DNA of 64,000 nucleotides from Brevibacterium moorei (GTDB lineage: Bacteria > Actinomycetota > Actinomycetes > Actinomycetales > Brevibacteriaceae). Positions 7,874-15,476 of this stretch are shown here, piece after piece (positions within the stretch are counted from its first letter, which is position 1; every line of letters starts with the position of its first letter). Where the stretch lies: positions 50,876 to 114,875 of the forward strand of contig NZ_JANIJX010000011.1 of the NCBI RefSeq assembly GCF_024580735.1, in the 5' to 3' direction. Under the pieces are notes generated by a model, which saw only the letters and a list, made by a program, of their open reading frames with translations, did not search any database and had not been told where the DNA came from. Position numbers and translations under genes: made by a program.

Positions 7874-9028
7874 ATGGATGTATTGGCCGCGACCCAGGAG
7901 ATCACCCCGCAGCTGGTGGCCTGGCGCCGGGAGTTCCATCAGCACCCTGAACGGGGCCTGGAGGAAGTATGGACGCCTGCGCGGATCAAGGAAATCCTGG
8001 CCGAGCTCGACATCCCCGTGGTCGAGGTGGGCGAGGGTTCGCTGGTCGGCCGGATCGGGCAGCGCGGCGAGAAGAACCTGGCGATCCGCGCGGATATGGA
8101 TGGCCTGCCGGTGGTCGAGGAGACTGGCCTGCCGTTCGCCGCGACCAATGGGCATATGCACGCCTGTGGCCACGACGGCCACGTCACCATGTTGTTGGGC
8201 GAGGCGAAACTGCTCAAGGCAGCGGAATCCCAACTGCACGGAGCCGTCTACCTGTGCTTCCAGACGGCCGAGGAGATCGGCCGGGGTGCTCAGCCGATCA
8301 TCGACTATCTGAAGGAGCAGGGCGGGGTGACCGAGGCGATCGGCTACCACCTGTGGGCCGATGTCGCCTCGGGCACCGTATCGCTCAAACCGGGGCCGGT
8401 GATGGCAGGGGCGGACGGCTTCACGATCACGGTGCACGGGGTGGGCGGGCACGGATCGCGCCCCGACCTGGCCAAGGACCCGATCAAGCCCGCATGCCAG
8501 ATGGTCCTGGAGCTGTCCGCTCTGCCGTCGAACGTGGTCTCCCCACTGGATTCCGGAGTGCTGCACATCGGGCAGATCACGGCCGGCACAGCCGGCAATG
8601 TGTTCCCCGATACCGCCTTCATCCAGGGTGCGATCCGGCACTTCGACCCGCAGGTCCGGGAGAACCTGCTGGCCGGGATCAAGCGAGTCGTCGAACACAC
8701 GGCGGCCGCCTGGGACGTGGAGGTCGACCTGGACTTCCTGCGCAGCGGTCTGGCCGTGGTCAATACGGAGGCCTGTGTCGACGAGGCGGTGGACGTGCTC
8801 GACGAGATGGGCGACCGGTTGGTGGGCGTTCAGGCTCCCCATATCCTCGCCTCGGAGAACTATTCGCTGTTCGTCCACGAGTTCCCGGGCTTCCTGGCCC
8901 ACCTGGGTGTGGAACGCGAGGGCGTCGAACAGTTCTACCATCACCACGCCAAATTCGACATCGACGAGGATGTCCTGCCCCTGGGTGTCGAGTTCTTCGT
9001 CCGCTATGCGATGCGCATGCTCGGCTGA
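7874..9028 (+). CDS. M20-family amidohydrolase (N-acyl amino acid / peptide conjugate)
   Basis: This 384-residue cytosolic metallopeptidase matches the M20D group (hippurate, IAA-amino acid and N-acetyl-amino acid amidohydrolases): WRREFHQHPE at the N-terminus, metal ligands in RADMDGLP and HMHACGHDGH, and catalytic QTAEEIGRGA. It should split an amide bond to release a free amino acid. ATG 7874 is chosen over ATG 7868 because AAGGAG at 7861-7866 is seven bases from the former and only one from the latter. Its position after a dipeptide-type transporter suggests it processes the imported substrate. Confidence 0.88.
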   Translation: MDVLAATQEITPQLVAWRREFHQHPERGLEEVWTPARIKEILAELDIPVVEVGEGSLVGRIGQRGEKNLAIRADMDGLPVVEETGLPFAATNGHMHACGHDGHVTMLLGEAKLLKAAESQLHGAVYLCFQTAEEIGRGAQPIIDYLKEQGGVTEAIGYHLWADVASGTVSLKPGPVMAGADGFTITVHGVGGHGSRPDLAKDPIKPACQMVLELSALPSNVVSPLDSGVLHIGQITAGTAGNVFPDTAFIQGAIRHFDPQVRENLLAGIKRVVEHTAAAWDVEVDLDFLRSGLAVVNTEACVDEAVDVLDEMGDRLVGVQAPHILASENYSLFVHEFPGFLAHLGVEREGVEQFYHHHAKFDIDEDVLPLGVEFFVRYAMRMLG

Positions 9029-9090
9029 TGGGGGCGGCTGACACAATGACAGTGATACACGACACGACAAGCACCAAGGAGAACCCGCAC

Positions 9091-10293
9091 ATGGCGGATA
9101 CAACCGCTGCATACGATTCCATCACCCGCGCCAGCCTGGAGGAGAAGGCCTCCACCAAGTGGAGCACGTATCCCGGCAAGATCGGCGCCTTCGTCGCGGA
9201 AATGGACTACGGCGTGGCCGAGCCCATCCGCCAGGTCCTCAAAGACCTCGACGCCCGCGACCTCTACGGCTACCCGCCGGCGGACATCGTCACCGCCCTG
9301 CGCGAGGCGACCGCCGGATTCTACGCCCAGCGCTACGGCTGGAACATCGCGGCCGACCATGTGGACACGATCTCCGATGTGCTCTCCGGCCTGGGGGCCG
9401 TTCTCGACGTGTTCGCGCCCGCCGGCGGGAAGGTCATCCTGCCCACCCCTGCCTATATGCCCTTCATGACCCTGCCGGGGATGCACGACCGGGAAATCGT
9501 CGAGGTCCCGCTGCACCGCAATGACGCGGCCGACCGCTGGGACTTCGACTTCGCGGCCCTGGATGCGGCGATGGCGACCGGCGGTCCCGATGGGACGTCC
9601 GGCGGTGTGCTCATCATGTGCAATCCGCACAATCCGATCGGCAAGGTCTACACCCGCGAGGAGATGGAGCAGATCGCCGCGATCGTCGCCAAGCACGGCG
9701 GCCGGGTGTTCTCCGATGAGATCCACGCGCCCCTTGTCTATGACGGCGCCGAGCACGTGCCCTATGCGACGATCAACGCGGACACCGCAGCGCACACGAT
9801 CACCGCGACCAGCCACTCGAAGTCGTTCAACACCCCGGGCCTGAAGTGCGCGCAGATCCTGTTCTCCAATGACGAGGACCTGGCGCTGTGGCAGAAGAAG
9901 TGCGTGTTCACCTCCCACGGGGCCTCGAATCCGGGCATTATGGCAGGCACCGCCGCCTACACCAAGGGCCTGGACTGGTTGGCGGGCACGAAGGACTATC
10001 TGCAGGGCAACCGTGACCTCATCGCCCAGCGTCTGTCCGAGGAGCTGCCGGAGGTCGTCTACATCAAGCCCTCCGGCACCTACCTGGGCTGGATCGACTG
10101 CTCGGCGCTGGGGATCGATGGCAATGTGCAGGAGTACTTCCTGGAACACGCCGGCATCGCCTTCACGGACGGGGAACTGTGCGGTGCAGTGGGTGCCAAG
10201 CACGTGCGCCTGAATCAGGGTCTGCCGCGGCCGATCCTGAACGAGCTGCTCGATCGCTTCATCGCCTCGGCCAAGGAGGCCCTGGGGAAGTAA
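9091..10293 (+). CDS. MalY/PatB-type PLP aminotransferase / C-S lyase
   Basis: A 400-residue class I/II aminotransferase-fold enzyme closest in pattern to MalY/PatB cystathionine beta-lyases. The N-terminus has WVAEMDY-like FVAEMDYGVAEPI. The phosphate-binding and substrate segment MCNPHNPIGKVYTREEME is intact. The PLP lysine is in ATSHSKSFNTPGLKCAQ, near residue 246. PatB-type enzymes remove sulfur or selenium from Cys-conjugates or cystathionine. ATG 9091 has AAGGAG nine bases upstream; the frame is open earlier but through the previous gene. Following an M20 enzyme, it may act on the amino acid released, for example from a Cys conjugate (inference). Confidence 0.85.
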   Translation: MADTTAAYDSITRASLEEKASTKWSTYPGKIGAFVAEMDYGVAEPIRQVLKDLDARDLYGYPPADIVTALREATAGFYAQRYGWNIAADHVDTISDVLSGLGAVLDVFAPAGGKVILPTPAYMPFMTLPGMHDREIVEVPLHRNDAADRWDFDFAALDAAMATGGPDGTSGGVLIMCNPHNPIGKVYTREEMEQIAAIVAKHGGRVFSDEIHAPLVYDGAEHVPYATINADTAAHTITATSHSKSFNTPGLKCAQILFSNDEDLALWQKKCVFTSHGASNPGIMAGTAAYTKGLDWLAGTKDYLQGNRDLIAQRLSEELPEVVYIKPSGTYLGWIDCSALGIDGNVQEYFLEHAGIAFTDGELCGAVGAKHVRLNQGLPRPILNELLDRFIASAKEALGK

Positions 10294-10297
10294 CCGA

Positions 10298-10331
10298 GTG
10301 GCCTCAGAGTCCGTCCGGGCTCTGAGGCCAC
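10298..10331 (+). terminator. Intrinsic terminator-like hairpin
   Basis: A perfect 12-bp stem (GTGGCCTCAGAG paired with its complement at 10320-10331) and a 10-base loop, starting four bases after the MalY-like stop. No T-tract, as is common in actinobacteria. It separates the transporter operon from the pxp operon. Confidence 0.75.
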
Positions 10332-10339
10332 CACCCCGG

Positions 10340-10345
10340 TAGGCT
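10340..10345 (+). promoter_or_regulatory. -10 box for leaderless pxpA
   Basis: TAGGCT ends six bases before the ATG at 10352 and no Shine-Dalgarno is present, so transcription probably starts at the start codon. Confidence 0.55.
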
Positions 10346-10351
10346 GGCGCC

Positions 10352-11110
10352 ATGGTCAGCATCGATGTGAACTCCGATCTGGGCGAGACCACCGCGGGCA
10401 ATCCCGTCAGTGACGACGCCGCGATCATCCGGGTGGTCAGCTCCGCGAACGTCGCCTGCGGCTTTCACGCCGGGGACCCGCACGGGATCGCCGCGACCCT
10501 GCGCGCGGCCGTCGCCCGGAATGTCAGCGTGGGAGCGCATGTGGGCTATCACGATCAGGCCGGCTTCGGTCGCCGCTTCATCGACTACGCCCCGGCGGAA
10601 CTGGCCGACGAGGTTCTCTACCAGATCGGTGCCCTGGAAGCCCTGGCCCGGTCCGCCGGAACCCGCGTTGCCTACGTCAAACCACACGGTGCGCTGTACA
10701 ACCGCATCGTGCACGATCCGGTGCAGGCCCAGGCCGTGGTCGACGGGGTCAAGGCCTTCGGCGGTGACCTGCCGCTGCTCCTGCTGCCCGGCTCGATCGC
10801 GATCGAACGGGCGGCCGCGGCGGGCCTGCGCACCGTCGGTGAGGCCTTCGCGGACCGCAACTACAACCCGGACGGCACACTGGTCTCCCGCAGCGAGCCG
10901 GACGCGGTGATCGCCGATCCGGACGCTGTGGCCGCCCGCGTCGTCGAATTGGCGCGCACCGGGACGATCATCGCGCGCGACGGCAGCCCGCTGCGCATGG
11001 AGGCCGAATCCCTGTGCGTCCACGGGGACTCGCCCGGAGCGGTCGAACTGGCCCGCCGCATCGTCGCGTCCCTGCAGGAGGCCGGCGTGCAGGTGCAGAG
11101 GTTCGTATGA
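10352..11110 (+). CDS. pxpA: 5-oxoprolinase subunit A (LamB/YcsF family)
   Basis: The 252-residue protein is a clear LamB/YcsF member: VSIDVNSDLGE at the N-terminus, SSANVACGFHAGDP, VGAHVGYHDQAGFGRR and YVKPHGALYN. In E. coli PxpA works with PxpB and PxpC in ATP-dependent opening of 5-oxoproline to glutamate. The PxpB-PxpC fusion follows directly, so the complex can be formed. The ATG is probably leaderless. Its stop overlaps an ATG (ATGA) that opens a 22-codon reading frame leading to the next gene. Confidence 0.93.
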   Translation: MVSIDVNSDLGETTAGNPVSDDAAIIRVVSSANVACGFHAGDPHGIAATLRAAVARNVSVGAHVGYHDQAGFGRRFIDYAPAELADEVLYQIGALEALARSAGTRVAYVKPHGALYNRIVHDPVQAQAVVDGVKAFGGDLPLLLLPGSIAIERAAAAGLRTVGEAFADRNYNPDGTLVSRSEPDAVIADPDAVAARVVELARTGTIIARDGSPLRMEAESLCVHGDSPGAVELARRIVASLQEAGVQVQRFV

Positions 11111-11175
11111 GTGCCGTCGCATTCTGTACTTTCAGTCCTATGGCGGTGCCGGTTTCAGGGGTGTTATGGGACTGA
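11107..11175 (+). CDS. Possible 22-residue leader peptide between pxpA and pxpBC
   Basis: The ATG overlaps the pxpA stop as ATGA, and the frame ends in TGA at 11173-11175, ten bases inside the start of pxpBC. It is in a different frame from both genes. Ribosomes leaving pxpA could re-initiate here and terminate right on the pxpBC start, giving translational coupling across the 55-base gap. The peptide has no recognisable function. Chance overlap cannot be excluded. Confidence 0.35.
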   Translation: MSAVAFCTFSPMAVPVSGVLWD

Positions 11176-13040
11176 GGGTAGAAAATGCGGGGCGGGTGCG
11201 CCGGGTCGGGGACCGGGCACTGCTGGTGGATCTCGGTGGTGCCACAGACGGCTCCGGGGAAACGAGTGCCGTGCTACGGCGGGTGCTGGAACTGTCCGCT
11301 GCGTTGCGCGCCGCACCCGTGTCCGGGCAGGTCGATGTGGTCGCCGCTGCCGCCACCGTGTTGCTCGTCCTGGACTCGGCACGAGCCGCCGCACGGGCCC
11401 AGGGCCTGCTGGCGGCCCGGCTGCGCGATGAGGCCTCTGCCGACTCCGTCCGAGCCCCCGCCGCAGCCGAGGTCCCCGCCGGCCCGCAGAGGACGCGCGA
11501 GGTCGTGCTCGACGTGGTCTACACCGGCCCGGACCTCGCCGCTGCCGCAGAACTGCTGGGCCTGTCATCCGAGGCGCTCATCACCGCGCACACCGCCGAG
11601 ACCTGGATTGCGGCCTCCGGCGGCTTCGCACCCGGGTTCGCCTATTGCGTGCCCGAGCGCTTCCTCACGGACTCCGGGTCGGCTGGTCCGGTCTGGAATG
11701 TTCCGCGCAGGTCCTCCCCGCGCACCGCGGTGCCACCGGGTTCCGTGGGCCTGGCCGGGCGCTTCTCCGCGGCTTATCCGCGCTCCAGCCCCGGTGGCTG
11801 GCAGCTCATCGGGCACACGGACGCCCCACTGTGGGACGAGACCGGACGGTCCGGAGCCGGCAGGGACCACGGCGGCCCCGCGCTCATCGTCCCCGGAGAC
11901 CGGGTGCGCTACCGCGCCGTGCCCGAGCGGATTGAAACGGTGGCAGGGGGAACCGGCACCGAGGACGCTGGACCTCCGTCAGTCGAGCCCGTTGAACCGG
12001 GCGCAGACCAAGCAGATCCAGTTCCCCACGCACATCCCGTGTTCGAGGTCCTCGACGCCGGACTGCTGACCCTGTTCCAGGACGCCGGGCGGCCCGGGCG
12101 TGGGGATATGGGCGTGACTACCTCGGGCGCGGCCGACCGGGGTGCCGCCTGGCGCGCGAACGACCTGGTTGGCAATGCGGGCGGGGCCCGGTCCCTCCGA
12201 CCTGCCGGGGCCGTGGTGCTCGAGAACATCGGCGGTCTGCACCTGCGCGCCCTGGATGACTGCGTTGTGGCCATCACCGGGGCCCGGGTGGAGCTATCGT
12301 TGGTGCGCACCGCCGCAGCGCCGGCGCGTCGGGTGGCCCTGGACTCGCCGTTCCTACTGCGGACGGGCGAGGAGCTGACCCTGTCCGCGGCCGCCCACGG
12401 ACTGCGGTCCTATCTGGCGGTGCGCGGGGGATTCGCGGCACCCGCATCCCTGGGCTCGGCGGCCAGCGATGTGCTCTCCGGCCTGGGGCCCGCGCCGGTG
12501 CGGGCCGGAGCCGAACTGAACGCGCTGTCCGGCGCGGCCTGCGGGCCGATCCTGTCCGTTGCGGGTTCCGTCGATCCTCTGGGGTCCGTGAGGGGAACCG
12601 CGGGAACAGACGAGGCGGGCGATCAGACCACCGTCCTGCGCTGTGTCGCAGGCCCGCGTGCGGACTGGTTCGCCGCCGGTGAACTCGCCCGGTTCGCCCG
12701 GACCCGCTGGCGGGTGACCCAGCAGTCGAACCGGATCGGCCTGCGCCTGGAGGCAGACGGCACCGCCCCGGAAACAACCGCGGCCGGCCCAATCCGCCGT
12801 CGCCCGGACAGCGGTGAACTCGCCAGCGAGGGCATGGTCGCCGGCTCCATCCAGGTGCCACCGGCCGGCGCACCCGTGGTGTTCCTGGCCGATCACCCCG
12901 TGACCGGCGGCTATCCGGTCATCGCCACCCTCGTCGCCGCCGACCTCGACCCTGCGGCCCAGGTGCCGCCCGGCGCCCAGGTCCACTTCGCCCTGGTCGA
13001 CCCCGACACCCTGCAGCCCATCCCGGAAGGACGGCCATGA
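11166..13040 (+). CDS. pxpBC: Fused 5-oxoprolinase subunits B and C (KipI-KipA)
   Basis: One 624-residue protein joins two subunits usually encoded separately. Residues about 1-255 are PxpB/KipI-like: GFAPGFAYC, PRRSSPRTAVPPGSVGLAG and SPGGWQLIGHTDAPLWD. Residues about 290-624 are PxpC/KipA-like: LFQDAGRPGRGDMGVTTSGA, ANDLVGN, then RSYLAVRGGF and a C-terminal HPVTGGYPVIATL. The linker is acidic and proline-rich. The start chosen has a weak GGGG five bases upstream and may depend on coupling. Such fusions also occur in urea-amidolyase-related proteins, but the PxpA neighbour supports 5-oxoprolinase. Confidence 0.9.
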   Translation: MGLRVENAGRVRRVGDRALLVDLGGATDGSGETSAVLRRVLELSAALRAAPVSGQVDVVAAAATVLLVLDSARAAARAQGLLAARLRDEASADSVRAPAAAEVPAGPQRTREVVLDVVYTGPDLAAAAELLGLSSEALITAHTAETWIAASGGFAPGFAYCVPERFLTDSGSAGPVWNVPRRSSPRTAVPPGSVGLAGRFSAAYPRSSPGGWQLIGHTDAPLWDETGRSGAGRDHGGPALIVPGDRVRYRAVPERIETVAGGTGTEDAGPPSVEPVEPGADQADPVPHAHPVFEVLDAGLLTLFQDAGRPGRGDMGVTTSGAADRGAAWRANDLVGNAGGARSLRPAGAVVLENIGGLHLRALDDCVVAITGARVELSLVRTAAAPARRVALDSPFLLRTGEELTLSAAAHGLRSYLAVRGGFAAPASLGSAASDVLSGLGPAPVRAGAELNALSGAACGPILSVAGSVDPLGSVRGTAGTDEAGDQTTVLRCVAGPRADWFAAGELARFARTRWRVTQQSNRIGLRLEADGTAPETTAAGPIRRRPDSGELASEGMVAGSIQVPPAGAPVVFLADHPVTGGYPVIATLVAADLDPAAQVPPGAQVHFALVDPDTLQPIPEGRP

Positions 13041-14881
13041 CTGTGCCAGACCCGCAAGCACCCGACATCGCAGCGCTCGCCTCGGCGCCCACCAGGGCAC
13101 TGACCGCCGTGCTCATCGCCAACCGCGGGGAGATCGCGATGCGGATCATCCGGGCTGCCAGGGATCTGGGGCTGCGCTCGATCGCGGTGTATTCAGACGC
13201 CGACGCGGACGCCCCGCACGTGCGGCTGGCCGATGAGGCGCACCGCCTGCCCGGGGTGCGCGCGGCCGACACCTACCTGAACATGTCCGCGCTGCTGGCC
13301 ATCGCCACGAGCTCCGGCGCGGACTGCGTGCACCCCGGCTACGGCTTCCTGTCCGAGAACGCGGACTTCGCGCGCGCCGTCACAGCGGCCGGGTTGCGGT
13401 GGATCGGTCCGTCCGCCCCGGTCATTGAGGCCCTGGGCGACAAGGTCACGGCCCGGGCCATGGCCGCTGAGGTCGGGGTCCCCCTGGCGCCGGGTACCCC
13501 CGGCCCGGTCGCCGGCTGGGAGGACGCCCACGAGTTCGCGCTGGCCCACGGCCTGCCGATCGCCATCAAGGCCGCGCACGGCGGAGGCGGCCGCGGACTC
13601 AAGGTGGTGAACGCCCTGGACCAGGTGGAACAGGCCTATGGTTCGGCGGTGCGCGAGGCACAGGCGGCCTTCGGACGCGGCGAGTGCTTCGTGGAGAAGT
13701 TCCTGGTCCGGCCCCGCCACGTCGAGGCCCAGATCCTGGCGGATGCCCACGGGCGGGTCGCCGTCATCGGCACCCGCGACTGCTCCCTGCAGCGGCGCAA
13801 TCAGAAACTGGTCGAGGAGGCCCCGGCACCGGGCCTGAGCGCCAAGCAGGAACACGCGATCGTCTCCGGTGCGCGCCGGCTGTGCGAGCGGGCGGGCTAC
13901 ACGGGTGCGGGCACGGCGGAATTCCTGGTGGCCGCCGACGGCACCGTGTCCTTCCTCGAGGTCAACACCCGCGTGCAGGTCGAACATCCCGTGACCGAGG
14001 CCGTCACCAGGGTCGACATTGTGGCCGAACAGTTCCGGATCGCGGCCGGCTTGGAACTCTCACCGGAGGTCCTGGCCGCCGAGGCGCAGGCGGAGCGGGG
14101 CCGCGCCCGCGGCCACGCATTCGAGTTCCGCATCAACGCCGAGGACGTGGATCACGGCTTCGTCCCCGCACCCGGGACGGTGACCCGGTTCGAGGCGCCG
14201 ACGGGGCCGGGCGTGCGGGTGGACGCGGGCGTGTGCACGGGCACCGTGGTGCCGAGTTCCTACGATTCGCTGCTGGCCAAGCTGATCGTCTGGGGTCCGA
14301 GTCGTGCGGTGGCGCTGCGCCGCGCGCGGGCCGCCCTGGACGAGATCGTGATCGAGGGCGTGCGCACCGTTCTGCCCTTCCACCGCGACATCGTGCGCGC
14401 ACCCGACTTCGCCTCGGGCCCCGTGCACACCGGCTGGATCGAGGAGGAGTACCGGCCGGGTACCGCGGGTTCTGCTGCGGGGCCCGCCGGCGGTGCATAT
14501 GCCGCCGAGGCCCCCGAAAGCTATCCCGACCTCCGCGCCTTCACCGTGGAAATCGACGGCCGGGCCCACCGTGTGCGGGTTCCCGCCGAGCTGCTCGCAG
14601 GGCCGGCCGCCGCCTCGGCCCCGGAAGCCCCGAGCCCCGCTCCGCACTCGGCCGCCCCGGCCGATGGAACGCCCGTGACCTGTGGATTCGCCGGCACCCT
14701 CGTGCGCTTCAGCGTGGCCGATGGCGCGCAGGTCGCCGCCGGCGATGAGATCGCGGTGGTCGAGGCCATGAAGATGGAGTGCCAGGTGGCAGCCCCGGCG
14801 AGCGGGACGGTCTCTCTGGCCGACCTCGGCGCCGGGGACGAGGTGCAGCCAGGGCGGGAACTGGCCCGGATCCGCCCCTAG
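13037..14881 (+). CDS. Biotin carboxylase with C-terminal biotin carrier domain
   Basis: A 614-residue protein of the acyl-CoA carboxylase alpha-subunit type. The carboxylase half has VLIANRGEIAMRIIRAAR, HPGYGFLSENADFA, the ATP-grasp Gly-rich loop AAHGGGGRGLKVV, EKFLVRPRHVEAQ, TRDCSLQRRNQK and FLEVNTRVQVEHPVTE. The C-terminal biotinyl domain has EAMKMECQV, with the biotinylated Lys near residue 579. It starts inside the pxpBC stop (ATGA overlap). No carboxyltransferase is encoded nearby. Biotin carboxylase/BCCP genes often accompany pxpABC, but their role there is unsettled. It could also be a general acyl-CoA carboxylase subunit acting with a remote beta subunit. Confidence 0.9.
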   Translation: MTVPDPQAPDIAALASAPTRALTAVLIANRGEIAMRIIRAARDLGLRSIAVYSDADADAPHVRLADEAHRLPGVRAADTYLNMSALLAIATSSGADCVHPGYGFLSENADFARAVTAAGLRWIGPSAPVIEALGDKVTARAMAAEVGVPLAPGTPGPVAGWEDAHEFALAHGLPIAIKAAHGGGGRGLKVVNALDQVEQAYGSAVREAQAAFGRGECFVEKFLVRPRHVEAQILADAHGRVAVIGTRDCSLQRRNQKLVEEAPAPGLSAKQEHAIVSGARRLCERAGYTGAGTAEFLVAADGTVSFLEVNTRVQVEHPVTEAVTRVDIVAEQFRIAAGLELSPEVLAAEAQAERGRARGHAFEFRINAEDVDHGFVPAPGTVTRFEAPTGPGVRVDAGVCTGTVVPSSYDSLLAKLIVWGPSRAVALRRARAALDEIVIEGVRTVLPFHRDIVRAPDFASGPVHTGWIEEEYRPGTAGSAAGPAGGAYAAEAPESYPDLRAFTVEIDGRAHRVRVPAELLAGPAAASAPEAPSPAPHSAAPADGTPVTCGFAGTLVRFSVADGAQVAAGDEIAVVEAMKMECQVAAPASGTVSLADLGAGDEVQPGRELARIRP

Positions 14882-14918
14882 CCACGTCGGCGCAGCGGAC
14901 CGGCTCGGGCCGGTGCGG

Positions 14919-14924
14919 CACAAT
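14919..14924 (+). promoter_or_regulatory. -10 box for leaderless gene at 14931
   Basis: CACAAT ends six bases before ATG 14931, with no Shine-Dalgarno in between. The same spacing is seen at other leaderless genes of the window. Confidence 0.4.
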
Positions 14925-14930
14925 GGTGGC

Positions 14931-15425
14931 ATGTTCGAGTACACGAGTTTCATCGACGCCGTCGACGACACCGGCTCCGGCGACAGGCGCGGCGCCCTGT
15001 TGGTCGACCGGGCCGGGGACATCGTCTTCGCCTGCCAACCCGTGTCGCTGTTCGGCGGCAAGGACACCGTGACCTCCCAGGTGTGGGAGGCGATGGACCT
15101 GGCAGCGCGCGAACGCTTCACCCTGCTGCGCTGGAAGCTCGAGGTGGTGCGCGGGCAGATCCAGGCCGGCCGGGCGCGGCTGGCCGACGACGACACCTCG
15201 TTACTGGGCCATATCGCGCAGATGGTCAAGCGCCGCGGGGTGCCGGCGGACGACGATGTGGCCGAACGCGTGGTCCGGCTGCAGGACGCCGAGGCCGAGC
15301 TGCTCGCCGAGCTGGGGGCCCTGGCGCCGCGCCGGGGCGGGCCAGGGGCGCAGGGGAAAACGAGCCAGGCGCCCACGAAGGACGCCTGGCTCAATGATTC
15401 CGATGATCTGCTGAACAACCTCTAG
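14931..15425 (+). CDS. Hypothetical protein, 164 residues
   Basis: No family recognised. The protein is soluble and acidic. Residues 20-50 could form a small beta-rich fold (GALLVDRAGDIVFACQPVSLF). Residues about 55-130 are strongly helical with heptad-like Leu spacing, likely a coiled coil, and the tail ends in acidic NDSDDLLNNL. Codon bias matches the neighbours, so it is a real gene. It is probably leaderless and monocistronic. A strong hairpin follows and the next gene is convergent. Confidence 0.7.
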   Translation: MFEYTSFIDAVDDTGSGDRRGALLVDRAGDIVFACQPVSLFGGKDTVTSQVWEAMDLAARERFTLLRWKLEVVRGQIQAGRARLADDDTSLLGHIAQMVKRRGVPADDDVAERVVRLQDAEAELLAELGALAPRRGGPGAQGKTSQAPTKDAWLNDSDDLLNNL

Positions 15426-15442
15426 CCCACGCTGCGGGACAC

Positions 15443-15470
15443 GGGCTCCGGGGATACCGCCCCGGGGCCC
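15443..15470. terminator. Bidirectional hairpin between convergent genes
   Basis: An 11-bp GC-rich stem with one G-T wobble and a six-base loop, placed between the stop of the 164-residue gene and the stop of the convergent acyl-CoA dehydrogenase. Confidence 0.65.
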
Positions 15471-15476
15471 GGGGCC

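Noticed and set aside
7969..9090. Upstream extension of the MalY-like protein through the amidohydrolase gene
   Set aside because: The extension reads another gene out of frame, rich in Arg and Gly, and ATG 9091 has a good ribosome site and the family N-terminus.
7643..9112. 489-codon open frame antisense to the ATPase and amidohydrolase genes
   Set aside because: Composition is His/Arg/Gln-rich as expected of a shadow frame. It spans two well-supported genes and has no start context.
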